Notes: generated by a model not told the origin, from the sequence alone. A stretch of DNA of 34,103 bases from Candidatus Omnitrophota bacterium (GCA_003154195.1 PMCS01000022.1:1-34103); one strand, 5' to 3'; shown: positions 14,080-22,087, numbered from the stretch's first letter. Made by a program: numbers and translations.

Positions 14080-14823
14080 CTTCGTTAGAATCCACGGGCC
14101 TCTTTTGGTAATCGCTACCGTATGTTCAAAATGTGCGGCTAAGGAGCCGTCTTTGGTCAACGCGGTCCAGCCGTCTTTTGCGATTTCTACGTCATAGGAA
14201 CCGGCGCAAACCATCGGTTCGATTGCCAGGGCTGTCCCTTCCTCGATGATCTCTCCCTCCCCTTTTTTACCGAAATTAGGCACTTCGGGGCGAAGATGAA
14301 GGTCTTTGCCGATGCCATGGCCGACAAATTTGCGCACCACGGAAAAACCATTTTTCTCAATGAATTCCTGAATCGCGCTGCCGACATCGCCGATTTTTGA
14401 ACCCGGTATTGCCCGGGCGATGCCTTTATGAAGAGCCTCGTGGGTAATCTTTACTAATTTTTTTGCCTGAGGGCTTGTTTTTCCCACAAGATAGGTATAT
14501 GCCGTATCGACGAACAAGGTTTTATATTCAATTCCCAGGTCGACGCTGACCACGTCGCCGTCTTTGATGAGTTTATCGAAAGACGGTATCCCGTGGATAA
14601 CTTCTTCGTTGACCGAAACGCAAAGCGAAGCAGGGTATCCGCTGAAACCTTTAAAGGCCGCCGACATTTCCGGATAGCCTTTTAAATAATTATCAAAGAA
14701 AACTTCTATATCTTTAGTGGAAATACCCGGTTTAATAAACTTTTTAAGGCTTTGGAGAATCCGGCAGGCGACTTTGCCGGCTTCGTGCATCGTTAAGAAA
14801 TCATTCCGCTCCAGGCGTTTCAT
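14077..14823 (-). CDS. map: Methionine aminopeptidase, type I
   Basis: This 248-residue metalloenzyme removes the initiator methionine from nascent proteins. The five metal ligands of the pita-bread fold are visible: Asp in [10 protein letters not shown], Asp in LFVDTAY, His in [12 protein letters not shown], Glu in LAIEPMV and Glu in [10 protein letters not shown]. The substrate His is in [11 protein letters not shown]. It lacks the N-terminal zinc-finger/SH3 extension of type Ib forms. Its ATG overlaps the adk stop (ATGA), so it is translationally coupled to adk. Confidence 0.97.
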   Translation of the reverse strand: MKRLERNDFLTMHEAGKVACRILQSLKKFIKPGISTKDIEVFFDNYLKGYPEMSAAFKGFSGYPASLCVSVNEEVIHGIPSFDKLIKDGDVVSVDLGIEYKTLFVDTAYTYLVGKTSPQAKKLVKITHEALHKGIARAIPGSKIGDVGSAIQEFIEKNGFSVVRKFVGHGIGKDLHLRPEVPNFGKKGEGEIIEEGTALAIEPMVCAGSYDVEIAKDGWTALTKDGSLAAHFEHTVAITKRGPWILTK

Positions 14824-15452
14824 TGCCCTATTTTTTTTGTTATTGCCTCAAAGATCTTTTCTTTATTTTCGCAGCCGTCGACTTCTAAAAACTTTTTTTG
14901 CGTTTTATAGAAATCCAGGACTTGTTTGCTTTCTTTCTGAAAAACTTCCCAGCGTTTTTTGATGACTTCCGGCTTATCGTCATCGCGCTGGATGAGCGCG
15001 CCGGCGCATTTATCGCAAATACCCTCTTTTTGGGGGGGCATATTGACTAAATGGTAAATCGCCCCGCATTGTTTGCATACGCGCCTTTTAGAGAGCCGGT
15101 TGATAATCGTTTGTTCATCGACGTAAATATTTACAAACACATCGTAGTTTATGTTATTCTTTTTGAAAATCCCGTCCAGCGTTTTTGCCTGGTTTAAATT
15201 TCTGGGATATCCGTCGAGGACAAATCCTTTTGAATTGAGATTTCCCTCGATGACTTTAGCCACGACTTCATCAGGGACGAGCAACCCCTTGTCCATGTAG
15301 CCTTTGAGCTCTTTGCCCAGACCCGTTCCTTTTTTAACTTCTTCGCGCAGGATATCGCCCAGAGATATTTTGGCAATTTTTAAACGGCCGCATAAATCAG
15401 CCGCCTGTGTCCCTTTGCCGGACCCCGGCGCGCCGAAAAGAATAATCTTCAT
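14820..15452 (-). CDS. adk: Adenylate kinase (zinc-lid form)
   Basis: This 210-residue enzyme balances ATP + AMP and 2 ADP. The N-terminal P-loop is GAPGSGKGTQA; the AMP-binding region includes KGFVLDGYPRN; the LID domain holds four cysteines (CKQC and CDKC, separated by about 17 residues), marking the zinc-binding long form found in Gram-positives and many other phyla. The start codon is embedded in a perfect AT-rich hairpin whose loop displays the GGAG Shine-Dalgarno. It lies between secY and map, the classic order. Confidence 0.97.
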   Translation of the reverse strand: MKIILFGAPGSGKGTQAADLCGRLKIAKISLGDILREEVKKGTGLGKELKGYMDKGLLVPDEVVAKVIEGNLNSKGFVLDGYPRNLNQAKTLDGIFKKNNINYDVFVNIYVDEQTIINRLSKRRVCKQCGAIYHLVNMPPQKEGICDKCAGALIQRDDDKPEVIKKRWEVFQKESKQVLDFYKTQKKFLEVDGCENKEKIFEAITKKIGQ

Positions 15453-15477
15453 TATTTTTTACTCCGTAAAAAATAAT
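15451..15477 (-). promoter_or_regulatory. Hairpin presenting the adk Shine-Dalgarno in its loop
   Basis: On the minus strand a 12-bp perfect stem ATTATTTTTTAC/GTAAAAAATAAT encloses the loop GGA, so the GGAG ribosome-binding site lies at the apex and the AT of the adk ATG at the stem base. It shares the TTTTTTAC-NNN-GTAAAAAA core with hairpins upstream of rpsK and rpsJ. A regulatory role is inferred only. Confidence 0.6.
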
Positions 15478-15480
15478 CAC

Positions 15481-15497
15481 CATCCGCTTCGCGGATG
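15481..15497. other. Short GC-rich hairpin in the secY-adk spacer
   Basis: CATCCGC-TTC-GCGGATG is a perfect 7-bp stem with a 3-base loop, next to the adk leader hairpin. The rest of the spacer (to 15577) holds only a short CTCTGAC direct repeat near 15550. Confidence 0.6.
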
Positions 15498-15577
15498 AAG
15501 AACTTTTAATTTTTAACTTTCAATTCCTGCATTATCTTGTTCCCGCTCTGACACTCTGACGCTCTGGCACTTCCTCT

Positions 15578-16933
15578 CTATCTTCTTCCCCGCAACGTCC
15601 CTTCTTTCATAAAGCCTTCGTAATGGCGGATAAGCAGCTGGCCTTCGACCTGTTTCATCGTATCCAGAACTACGCCGACCATGATCAAAAGGGTAGTGCC
15701 GCCGAAAAAGGAAGCAAAGTCATAAGAGGGCACTCTAAAGATGTGCATAATCAAAGTAGGGGCTACGGCAATAACGCAAATATACGCGGCTCCCACAAAA
15801 ACAATTCTTGTGGCGACATAATCAAGATGTTCAACGGTCGGTCGGCCCGGCCGGATTCCCGGAACAAACCCGCCGTATTTCTTCAGGTTATTGGCGATCT
15901 CGATCGGATTGAAAACCAGCGCGGTATAAAAGAACATAAAAAACATGATGAGAACAATATAGGTAATATTATACCCCAAACCGCGGTCATTCATCATCCC
16001 CTGAAGAAAAACGATAAATTTATTAGTGCGGGGCAGGAAAGTCGCCATGGTAGCCGGGAAAAGAATAACGCTTTGAGCGAAGATTATGGCAATGACGCCG
16101 GCCATATCCACTCTGATGGGAAGATAGGTACTCTGCCCTCCGTAGACGCGCGTGCCGACCACTCTCTTACCGTATTGGACGGGAATCCGGCGCTGGGCCT
16201 GGCTGAAAAGGACAACCGCCATTATCGATGCAAACCATAGGGCGAACAGAAAAACTACTTTTAAAGTTGAGATCTGGCTTTTGGAAGCATCGAAGGGCGA
16301 CCAGAGGATCCATAATTGATATAGCGAATGAGGGATGCGCGAGATTATGCTGGCGGTGATAATCAGCGAAATGCCGTTACCGATACCCCGTTCCTGTATC
16401 TGTTCGCCCAGCCACATGATAAAAATAGTGCCGCAGGTTAAAGTAAGGACGGTGGTTAATTTGAAAAGAAACCCGGGGTTGGGAACGATAACAATACCCT
16501 GGAAGCTTCTGGGGCTTTCCAGCCACAGCGCCAGGAAAAAACCCTGGATGAGGCATAAAGCAACCGTGGCGCATCGGGTATACTGGTTTATTTTTTCATA
16601 GCCGGCCTTGCCTTCTTTAGCGAGGCGTTCTAAGGTAGGAACGACCGCCGTCAGAAGTTGCATGATGATCGAGGCGGAGATATAGGGCATTACGCCCAGG
16701 GCAAAAATACTTAAACGGGTAAGCGCGCCGCCGGTAAAGAGGTTCATTATCCCGAATAATGTCTGCCCCTGTGTTTTGGCCAGGCGGTCAAAAAATTGGC
16801 CAAGAGCGGAACTATCTACTCCCGGCGTAGGGACATAACAACCGACTCTATAAACAACCAAAAGAGCCAGCGTAATTAAAATTTTCTTTCTTAAATCCGC
16901 GATTCTGAAGATGTTTTCTATCGCTTTAAGCAA
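15578..16933 (-). CDS. secY: Protein translocase subunit SecY
   Basis: This 451-residue inner-membrane channel of the Sec translocon has about ten transmembrane helices. The start LKAIENIFRIADLRKKILIT, the TPGVDSSALGQFF plug region, NLFTGGALTRLSIFALGVMP, and GFVPGIRPGRPTVEHLD in the cytosolic C5 loop are family hallmarks. The start codon is TTG, preceded by GGGGAAGG, and overlaps the end of rplO by 16 bases. This start is preferred because it restores the conserved N-terminus; no ATG or GTG fits. Confidence 0.97.
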   Translation of the reverse strand: MLKAIENIFRIADLRKKILITLALLVVYRVGCYVPTPGVDSSALGQFFDRLAKTQGQTLFGIMNLFTGGALTRLSIFALGVMPYISASIIMQLLTAVVPTLERLAKEGKAGYEKINQYTRCATVALCLIQGFFLALWLESPRSFQGIVIVPNPGFLFKLTTVLTLTCGTIFIMWLGEQIQERGIGNGISLIITASIISRIPHSLYQLWILWSPFDASKSQISTLKVVFLFALWFASIMAVVLFSQAQRRIPVQYGKRVVGTRVYGGQSTYLPIRVDMAGVIAIIFAQSVILFPATMATFLPRTNKFIVFLQGMMNDRGLGYNITYIVLIMFFMFFYTALVFNPIEIANNLKKYGGFVPGIRPGRPTVEHLDYVATRIVFVGAAYICVIAVAPTLIMHIFRVPSYDFASFFGGTTLLIMVGVVLDTMKQVEGQLLIRHYEGFMKEGTLRGRR

Positions 16934-17373
16934 TCTGCCTTCCCCCCCGCTCCTTCAATAATTTTTTTGGCTTTTTCAGAAAAACTATCCGCTTTAAAAA
17001 CTGCTTTTAGATTGAAAGCGTCTTTTATGGACGCCAGTATCTTTACCGGTTTCTTATCGTTTTTAATCAAATTAACCTGCCTTAAAACCACCGGGTTTAT
17101 TTCCGGGGCATCTTTCAGTCTTAAAGCGATATCTTTAAGATTTACCACCTGAAATTCTTTAGCCACCGGCGAATGGAATCCCCGTTTGGGTAAAAGCCTG
17201 GCCAGGGGCATGTTGCCGCCCCTGAATCCTATATAGGGAAGGACCTGGCCTTCCCGGCTTCCCGCTCCTTTATTGCCGCGGCCGCTGGTTTTGCCCCTGC
17301 CGCTACCCACCCCGCGGCCGACTCGTTTAATCTTTTTGTTTTTGAATCTTACTTTTATTTTCGATAAATCCAT
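16918..17373 (-). CDS. rplO: 50S ribosomal protein L15
   Basis: This 151-residue late-assembly protein of the large subunit shows the Gly-rich N-terminal region GRGVGSGRGKTSGRGNKGAG, GFRGGNMPLARLLPKRGFH and a globular C-terminus ending IIEGAGGKADCLKR. AGGGAT precedes the ATG. It begins only 11 bases after the rpsE stop, leaving no room for rpmD (L30), which usually lies between them. Its 3' end overlaps the secY TTG start. Confidence 0.97.
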   Translation of the reverse strand: MDLSKIKVRFKNKKIKRVGRGVGSGRGKTSGRGNKGAGSREGQVLPYIGFRGGNMPLARLLPKRGFHSPVAKEFQVVNLKDIALRLKDAPEINPVVLRQVNLIKNDKKPVKILASIKDAFNLKAVFKADSFSEKAKKIIEGAGGKADCLKR

Positions 17374-17384
17374 ATTATTTATCC

Positions 17385-17861
17385 CTATGACTTTAAGCTC
17401 GCCAGCGCTCCGAACGTCGCCTTGACCACGTTAACCGGGTTGGTCGAGTTTTTTAAATTTTTAGTTAAAATATCGTGTATGCCGGCGCATTCGCAAATCG
17501 CTCGTATCGGCGAACAGGCAATAACGCCTGTACCTCGCAGCGCCGGTTTGAGAAGTATCTGCACTGCGCCATAATGCCCATAGGTATCATGCGGGATAGA
17601 CGTGTCTTTTTTCTTTATTATGACCATTTGCTTTTTCGCTTTTTTGATACCTTTTCTTATCGCGTCGGCGACTTCGTTAGCTTTTCCCAGAGCGAATCCG
17701 GCCTTAGATTCGCCGTCGCCGACTACTACCAGCGCCGAGAAACCGAGGTTTTTGCCGCCTTTGGTAACTTTGGTTACCCGATTGATAAAGATAACCCTTT
17801 CCATGTATGTCTTGTCCTGGGGATTTCTTGCGGTTTCTCTATTCGGCGTGAAGTTGCTCAA
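17385..17861 (-). CDS. rpsE: 30S ribosomal protein S5
   Basis: This 158-residue protein helps the 30S subunit unwind mRNA and maintain fidelity. The S5 double-stranded RNA-binding domain ([30 protein letters not shown]) and the C-terminal domain ([34 protein letters not shown]) are clear. The start is TTG with a strong AAAGGAGGG Shine-Dalgarno and overlaps the rplR stop. The rpmD gene that should follow is absent. Confidence 0.97.
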   Translation of the reverse strand: MSNFTPNRETARNPQDKTYMERVIFINRVTKVTKGGKNLGFSALVVVGDGESKAGFALGKANEVADAIRKGIKKAKKQMVIIKKKDTSIPHDTYGHYGAVQILLKPALRGTGVIACSPIRAICECAGIHDILTKNLKNSTNPVNVVKATFGALASLKS

Positions 17862-18211
17862 AATTTCAACCCTCCTTTTCGTACACCGTCAGCCAAAGCT
17901 TTTATTCTTCCATGATATTTGTAACCGGCCCGGTCAAAACAAACTTCTTTTAAACCTAAGTTCAAAACTTTTTGAGCGATCAGCTGGCCGACCTGGGCCG
18001 CCGCTTCTTTATTCGTCGATTTTATATTTTTGCTTTTAAAATCTTTAGATAAAGTCGAAACACCGGCGAGGACATTATGGGATTTATCGTTAATAACCTG
18101 GGTGTAGATATGTTTTTTACTGCGGAAAACCACAAGGCGAGGCATCTCCGCCGTACCTCTCATCTTTCTTTTAATCCGATCGTGTCTTTTTTCTCTTCCC
18201 GGCTTTTTCAC
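17858..18211 (-). CDS. rplR: 50S ribosomal protein L18
   Basis: This 117-residue 5S rRNA-binding protein contains [40 protein letters not shown], the [14 protein letters not shown] helix and the C-terminus [20 protein letters not shown]. The open frame extends to 18304, but those residues (ISRKAHGFAVRRARQG and beyond) do not match L18 and derive from a GC-rich palindromic spacer. A GTG at 18211 with AAGGGG about 8 bases upstream gives the family length, so it is chosen. Its stop overlaps the rpsE TTG start. Confidence 0.95.
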   Translation of the reverse strand: MKKPGREKRHDRIKRKMRGTAEMPRLVVFRSKKHIYTQVINDKSHNVLAGVSTLSKDFKSKNIKSTNKEAAAQVGQLIAQKVLNLGLKEVCFDRAGYKYHGRIKALADGVRKGGLKF

Positions 18212-18227
18212 TTTTGTATCCCCTTTT

Positions 18228-18251
18228 ATTTGCCCCGCAGGCGGGGCAAAT
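18228..18251. other. GC-rich hairpin between rplF and rplR
   Basis: A stem ATTTGCCCC/GGGGCAAAT with a GC-rich 6-base loop sits directly upstream of the rplR GTG start region. The rest of the spacer (18252-18329) has further imperfect GC-rich palindromes. Confidence 0.6.
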
Positions 18252-18329
18252 AATCCCTGCCTCGCTCGCCTCACGGCGAAGCCATGGGCCTTACGGCTTA
18301 TCAAAGCGGGCCGCCGCAGTTTGGCGGGA

Positions 18330-18869
18330 CTATTTGGCTAAAGCTTTGCCAAGTTTTTTCTTAACTTCTTCGCCGACGTATCTAACGCCCTTACCCTGAT
18401 AAGGCTCAACCGGGTAAACCTTTTTTATTTTGGCGGCGAATTCTCCCACCTGTTGTTTATTGAAGCCGTCTACTACTATGCGGTTTGGGTTAGGCGTCGC
18501 CACTTTTAATCCGGCAGGAACGGGCATTTCTACGACGTGAGAAAAACCAAGGTTTAAATTCAAAACCGTTCCTTTCATCTGCGCCTTATAGCCTACGCCG
18601 ACAATATCCAATTCTTTTTTATATCCCTGGTTTACGCCCTGGACATAGGAGTTAATCAACGCCCTGATCGTTCCATGAAGGCTTTTATCCAGCTTCTCTT
18701 CACTGTTTCTTGTAACGATAATCTGAGCACCCTCGACTACTACTTTAATCGAAGCAGGAATGCCCAAACTATCTTTACCTTTTGGCCCTTCAATCAAAAT
18801 CCTGGCGCCTTCAATTTTAGCCGTAATGCCTTTCGGTAGAACTACCGGTTGTTTTCCTATTCTCGACAT
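18330..18869 (-). CDS. rplF: 50S ribosomal protein L6
   Basis: This 179-residue protein lies near the factor-binding site of the 50S subunit. It has the duplicated L6 fold: MSRIGKQPVVLPKGITAKIE, the RALINSYVQGVNQGYKKELD helix, VGVGYKAQMKGTVLNLNLGF, and the C-terminal signature PEPYQGKGVRY-like (VEPYQGKGVRYVGE). The length is normal. A GATGATC repeat lies between it and rpsH. Confidence 0.98.
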   Translation of the reverse strand: MSRIGKQPVVLPKGITAKIEGARILIEGPKGKDSLGIPASIKVVVEGAQIIVTRNSEEKLDKSLHGTIRALINSYVQGVNQGYKKELDIVGVGYKAQMKGTVLNLNLGFSHVVEMPVPAGLKVATPNPNRIVVDGFNKQQVGEFAAKIKKVYPVEPYQGKGVRYVGEEVKKKLGKALAK

Positions 18870-18883
18870 ATATACCTTTTTTA

Positions 18884-19007
18884 TACACAGATGATCACTG
18901 ATTGAGAGCCAACTGATGATCGCTGATAATTATCAAAAACTTTTTAGTATTTGCTTCTTTTTATCTGCGATCATCTGCATCATCTAATCTGTGATCGTCG
19001 GCGATCA
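18884..19007. repeat. GATGATC-family intergenic repeat, copy E (inverted orientation)
   Basis: A copy of about 124 bases lies between rpsH and rplF. One end has CACAGATGATCACTGATTGA and CTGATGATCGCTGATAA; the other has ATCTGCGATCATCTGCATCA followed by TCTAATCTGTGATC. The arm order is reversed compared with copies B, C and F. The rpsH TGA stop (19005-19007) is inside its TGATCGCC terminus; the other edge is 14 bases before the rplF ATG. Confidence 0.88.
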
Positions 19008-19400
19008 CCACACCATCCCGACAAACTCTCCACCCAGGCCTTTTTCTTTCGCTTCTTTATCGGTTAAAATTCCGCTGGATGTCGAGATGAAAGCTGTCCC
19101 ATAACCCTGCAATACATGACGAATCTTTCCGTGCCTTACATAAACGCGGTTGCCGGGTTTGGATACTCGTTTAATCTGGGTAATCACGCTCTTTTTTCCG
19201 GCATAACGCAGGTATATCTTAATTTTGTGAAAATTTCCCAAATCGGCTTCGGCAAAATTTTCGATGTAACCGTCACGTTTTAAGATATCGCACACCTTAA
19301 GAATCAACCGGGAATGAGGCACCATGACATCTTCTTTCGCGGAACGTACGGCATTCCTTATCAGGGTAAACGTATCGGCAATCGGGTCTGTTTTACTCAT
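19005..19400 (-). CDS. rpsH: 30S ribosomal protein S8
   Basis: This 131-residue 16S rRNA-binding protein represses the spc operon in E. coli. It begins MSKTDPIADTFTLIRNAVRS and ends with the conserved STSSGILTDKEAKEKGLGGE and FVGMVW. It is normal in length. Both flanking spacers hold GATGATC repeats, and the stop codon overlaps one of them. Confidence 0.98.
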   Translation of the reverse strand: MSKTDPIADTFTLIRNAVRSAKEDVMVPHSRLILKVCDILKRDGYIENFAEADLGNFHKIKIYLRYAGKKSVITQIKRVSKPGNRVYVRHGKIRHVLQGYGTAFISTSSGILTDKEAKEKGLGGEFVGMVW

Positions 19401-19420
19401 GTTTTTTACCTTTTTTTATA

Positions 19421-19510
19421 CACAGATGATCACAGATTAGATAATGCTGATGATCACTAATATTTATCCGCGATCATCAGCTGATTTTGAATCAGCGATC
19501 ATCCGCGTTA
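19421..19510. repeat. GATGATC-family intergenic repeat, copy F
   Basis: A full copy of about 90 bases lies between rpsN and rpsH: CACAGATGATCACAGATTAG, then AATGCTGATGATCACTAATA, then ATCCGCGATCATCAGCTGAT and ATCAGCGATCATCCGCG. It touches the rpsN stop codon (TAA at 19511-19513) and ends 20 bases before the rpsH ATG. Confidence 0.88.
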
Positions 19511-19705
19511 TTACCAGCTGGCTTTCTTTACCCCCGGTACCAAACCCTGCCAGGCAAGTTGCCGGAAACAAATACGGCATAGTTCGAAATCGCGAATATA
19601 TCCGCGCGGCCTTCCGCAGAAACGGCATCGGTTGCGCCGCCGCGTGGTAAACTTAGGGTTGGTTTTTTCTCTTTTCCATTTTTCTATTTTAGCCGTGGTA
19701 GCCAT
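19511..19705 (-). CDS. rpsN: 30S ribosomal protein S14, type Z
   Basis: This 64-residue protein is the short zinc-binding form. The zinc ligands are in [20 protein letters not shown] (two CxxC pairs) and the C-terminus is the conserved [10 protein letters not shown]. It sits in the 30S head. Position between rplE and rpsH is standard. A start at 19705 gives the usual length plus about three residues. Confidence 0.97.
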   Translation of the reverse strand: MATTAKIEKWKREKTNPKFTTRRRNRCRFCGRPRGYIRDFELCRICFRQLAWQGLVPGVKKASW

Positions 19706-19720
19706 TTTTGTTTACTCCTT

Positions 19721-20290
19721 TCACCGTCTAAACGGAAACCCGATCAAACTTAAAAGCATTTTTGTTTCTTTATCGTTTTTAGCGCTGGTATGTATGGCAA
19801 TATTCATGCCCTGGGTGCGGGACATTTTGTCCGCATCTAATTCCGCGAAGGCATTTTGTTCCGACAAACCGAAATTATAACCGCCGCTTCCGTCAAAAGA
19901 ATGGGAAGAGAAACCCCGAAAATCCCGGATGCGCGGGCTTGCGACGCTGATAAACCGGTCCAGGAATTCATACATCCGATATTTTCGTAACGTAACGCAG
20001 CATCCTACGGGAGCCCCTTTCTTCAATTTAAAATTGGAAATTGGCTTGCGGGAACGGCAGATCTTCGCTCTTTGCCCCGCGATGATCGTCAATTCCTCGG
20101 CGCATTTTTCCGTAATTTTTGGATCGGTCGTGCCTACGCCGACACCCATATTGACCACAATTTTTATGAGTTTGGGAACGGCCAAAGCGTTAGCGTAGCC
20201 GAATTCGGTCTTCATTTTAGGAATAATCTCATCGCGATACTGCTTGAGCAATCGCGGCGTATATTCTTCTTTTAAATTGTCTGCTGGCAT
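19721..20290 (-). CDS. rplE: 50S ribosomal protein L5
   Basis: This 189-residue 5S rRNA-binding protein forms bridge B1b. It shows PKLIKIVVNMGVGVGTTDPK, GQRAKICRSRKPISNFKLKK, GAPVGCCVTLRKYRMYEFLD and the C-terminal MSRTQGMNIAIHTSAKNDKE. The ATG at 20290 is chosen because CAGGGTG lies about 8 bases upstream; a GTG at 20299 would add three residues. The start overlaps the end of rplX by 19 bases. Confidence 0.97.
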   Translation of the reverse strand: MPADNLKEEYTPRLLKQYRDEIIPKMKTEFGYANALAVPKLIKIVVNMGVGVGTTDPKITEKCAEELTIIAGQRAKICRSRKPISNFKLKKGAPVGCCVTLRKYRMYEFLDRFISVASPRIRDFRGFSSHSFDGSGGYNFGLSEQNAFAELDADKMSRTQGMNIAIHTSAKNDKETKMLLSLIGFPFRR

Positions 20291-20583
20291 TTTTTGCACA
20301 CCCTGACCTTTTCGTTTCCCTCCAGAATCTTTACGCCGAACCTGACGCCCTTGGCGCAGCTCGGGCAGAATAAAGCTACATTAGAAAGAGAGAACGGCGA
20401 AGGGATTTCTTTTATACCGCCGGTTTCCGTTTCGGAGCGGCGGCGCATGTGTTTTTTGGCAATATTGGCGCCTTCTACGATTATGCGGTTACCGTCTAAA
20501 AATTTTAAAATTTTTCCGGTCTTACCCTTATCTTTGCCTTTTTCGATGATTACGTTATCGCCTTTTTTTATTTTTAAAGACAT
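20272..20583 (-). CDS. rplX: 50S ribosomal protein L24
   Basis: This 103-residue assembly initiator of the 50S subunit has an N-terminal KOW domain (KIKKGDNVIIEKGKDKGKTG, KILKFLDGNRIIVEGANIAK) and KHMRRR. The C-terminal extension carries two CxxC pairs (CPSC and CKKC), a zinc-ribbon form found in many bacteria. It follows rplN, separated by a TTGGTGCC-type repeat. Confidence 0.97.
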   Translation of the reverse strand: MSLKIKKGDNVIIEKGKDKGKTGKILKFLDGNRIIVEGANIAKKHMRRRSETETGGIKEIPSPFSLSNVALFCPSCAKGVRFGVKILEGNEKVRVCKKCQQTI

Positions 20584-20596
20584 ATCAACTCCAAAT

Positions 20597-20721
20597 AAAA
20601 ACCTAAAACTTACCAGTGCGAAGCCTCCCCGAAGGGGACTAAGGCACTAAGGTCTCAAAGAAAAACAATTTATTTACATCCTTAGTGTTCTTGGTGCCTT
20701 GGTGGTTAATCTTTTGGTTTT
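20597..20721. repeat. TTGGTGCCTTGGTGG-type inverted repeat, copy 2
   Basis: A 125-base copy of the element at 11851-11950, with the same ends AAAAACCTAAAACTTACCA and TTGGTGGTTAATCTTTTGGT. It carries about 24 extra bases near one end, including CTCCCCGAAGGGGA, a small nested hairpin. It fills the rplN-rplX spacer and ends 13 bases before the rplX start codon. Confidence 0.85.
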
Positions 20722-20731
20722 AATGCTTCCT

Positions 20732-21097
20732 TCAAATAACTTCGGGGGCTAACGACAGAATCTTGCCGAATTTATCCCTTAATTCGCGCGCGATCGGCCC
20801 GAATACTCTTGTCGACCGGGGATTGCCCAGCTTATCGATAACCACACAGGCGTTTTTATCAAACCTTATGCACATGCCGTCTTTTCTCTTTATGGGAAAA
20901 GATGTCCTGACTAATACCGCCCGGACAACTTCTCCTTTTTTTATCGGGCCATTGGGTATGGCAGCTTTAACGTTAGCCGTAAACACATCGCCAATAAGGG
21001 CGTGGGACGCGTTTTTCTTGCCGATAACCCCGATAAAAGAAACTCTTTTCGCTCCGCTGTTGTCAGCGACATCTAATTTAGTACGGACATAAATCAT
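20732..21097 (-). CDS. rplN: 50S ribosomal protein L14
   Basis: This 121-residue protein forms intersubunit bridges B5 and B8. It begins [20 protein letters not shown] and contains [40 protein letters not shown] and [20 protein letters not shown]; family length. The ATG overlaps the rpsQ stop (ATGA). Confidence 0.98.
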   Translation of the reverse strand: MIYVRTKLDVADNSGAKRVSFIGVIGKKNASHALIGDVFTANVKAAIPNGPIKKGEVVRAVLVRTSFPIKRKDGMCIRFDKNACVVIDKLGNPRSTRVFGPIARELRDKFGKILSLAPEVI

Positions 21098-21339
21098 TTT
21101 AAAATCTCCATTAGCCGGAAATATTTTTCTTTGGAATAAGGATGGGATTCGATGATCCTGACCTTATCGCCGACCTTTGCCTTTTTTTCTTCGTCGTGGA
21201 CTTTATATTTTTTCCTTCTCGCGATAGGTTTTTTATAAAGCGGGTGTAAGAATTTTTTTACTACCTTAACGACAATGGTTTTATCCATTTTATCCGAAAC
21301 GACTACCCCTTCTAAAACTTTGCCTTTGGAAACGCTCAT
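21094..21339 (-). CDS. rpsQ: 30S ribosomal protein S17
   Basis: This 81-residue OB-fold protein is a primary 16S rRNA binder. It shows [40 protein letters not shown] and [20 protein letters not shown]. It overlaps rpmC at its start and rplN at its end, both by ATGA, so the three genes are translationally coupled. Confidence 0.97.
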   Translation of the reverse strand: MSVSKGKVLEGVVVSDKMDKTIVVKVVKKFLHPLYKKPIARRKKYKVHDEEKKAKVGDKVRIIESHPYSKEKYFRLMEILK

Positions 21340-21560
21340 ATTTTTTCCTTTTGCTCTTTTTGCGGCGGTTCTATTTTTTTGCTGTTCTCTTTCAGAACGG
21401 TCAATATCCGGGCGATATCTTTTTTAGCCTGGCGGAACAAATGCGGTTTTTCTACCCCCGTGCTTTTTTTAAACTCCAATTCCATGAGTTGTTTCCGGGT
21501 AGCAGAGAGTTTTTCTTTTAATTCGTTTTCCGACAAGCCCTTTATTTCTTTTATATCCAT
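21336..21560 (-). CDS. rpmC: 50S ribosomal protein L29
   Basis: This 74-residue protein of the tunnel exit contacts trigger factor and SRP. It shows [20 protein letters not shown], then [33 protein letters not shown] and a short Lys-rich tail. GGAGAAAAG precedes the ATG. It follows rplP after a spacer with an 11-bp hairpin. Confidence 0.97.
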   Translation of the reverse strand: MDIKEIKGLSENELKEKLSATRKQLMELEFKKSTGVEKPHLFRQAKKDIARILTVLKENSKKIEPPQKEQKEKI

Positions 21561-21633
21561 CTTTTCTCCGCGCCTTCATAAAAAACCGGCTGTTTCATTC
21601 CCGTGGACTTTTTTATCGTACCTGATTTAAAAC

Positions 21634-21676
21634 AAATGAGTTCCCGTCGAATTTTCTATAATCCAGGAACTCATTT
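21634..21676. other. Hairpin at the 3' end of rplP
   Basis: A perfect 11-bp stem AAATGAGTTCC/GGAACTCATTT with a 21-base loop overlaps the rplP stop codon (21675-21677). On the minus strand it is followed by GTTTTAAATC, so it could act as a weak attenuator between rplP and rpmC. Confidence 0.5.
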
Positions 21677-22085
21677 ATCTTAAGCGAGTAACAAACATTG
21701 TCCGGAAAGGAAGTTTGTAGGCAATCAGCCTGAATGCTGCCCGGGCATAATCTTCCGGCACGCCGCCCATCTCAAATAAAACCCGGCCGCGGCGTATAAC
21801 CGCAATCCAGTGGTCGACTTCGCCCTTTCCTTTTCCCATTCTTGTTTCAGCCGGTTTTCTTGTGACCGGCCGGTCGGGAAAAACCCTGATCCAAAGCTTG
21901 CCCCCGCCGCGTAATTTTCTCGTTAAGATAACGCGGCATGTTTCCAGCTGGTTGCTTTTGAGTTTACCCGACCCGATAGCTTTTATGCCGTATTCGCCGA
22001 AGCTGACGCTTGAGCCGGCTACCGCCAAGCCGCGCGTTTGCACCTTTTGTGATTTTCTATATTTTATTCTACTGGGGAATAACAT
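21675..22085 (-). CDS. rplP: 50S ribosomal protein L16
   Basis: This 136-residue protein organises the A-site tRNA elbow on the 50S subunit. It begins MLFPSRIKYRKSQKVQTRGL and contains SFGEYGIKAIGSGKLKSNQL, KLWIRVFPDRPVTRKPAETR, MGKGKGEVDHWIAVIRRGRV and LFEMGGVPEDYARAAFRLIA. The gap after rpsC is 2 bases. Family length. Confidence 0.98.
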   Translation of the reverse strand: MLFPSRIKYRKSQKVQTRGLAVAGSSVSFGEYGIKAIGSGKLKSNQLETCRVILTRKLRGGGKLWIRVFPDRPVTRKPAETRMGKGKGEVDHWIAVIRRGRVLFEMGGVPEDYARAAFRLIAYKLPFRTMFVTRLR

Positions 22086-22087
22086 AT

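Noticed and set aside
14000-14095. N-terminal extension of IF-1
   Set aside because: The extra codons are translation of a GATGATC repeat and overlap the map stop; IF-1 is complete from the ATG at 13999.
15623-16240. Plus-strand open frame of 205 codons opposite secY
   Set aside because: Antisense shadow of SecY; composition is unlike a real protein and no start signal is seen.
18212-18304. N-terminal extension of L18
   Set aside because: The residues come from a GC-rich palindromic spacer and do not match L18; a GTG with a good Shine-Dalgarno gives the proper length.
12631-19510. CRISPR array formed by the GATGATC repeats
   Set aside because: The copies are separated by whole genes rather than by uniform spacers, and are palindromes in both orientations.
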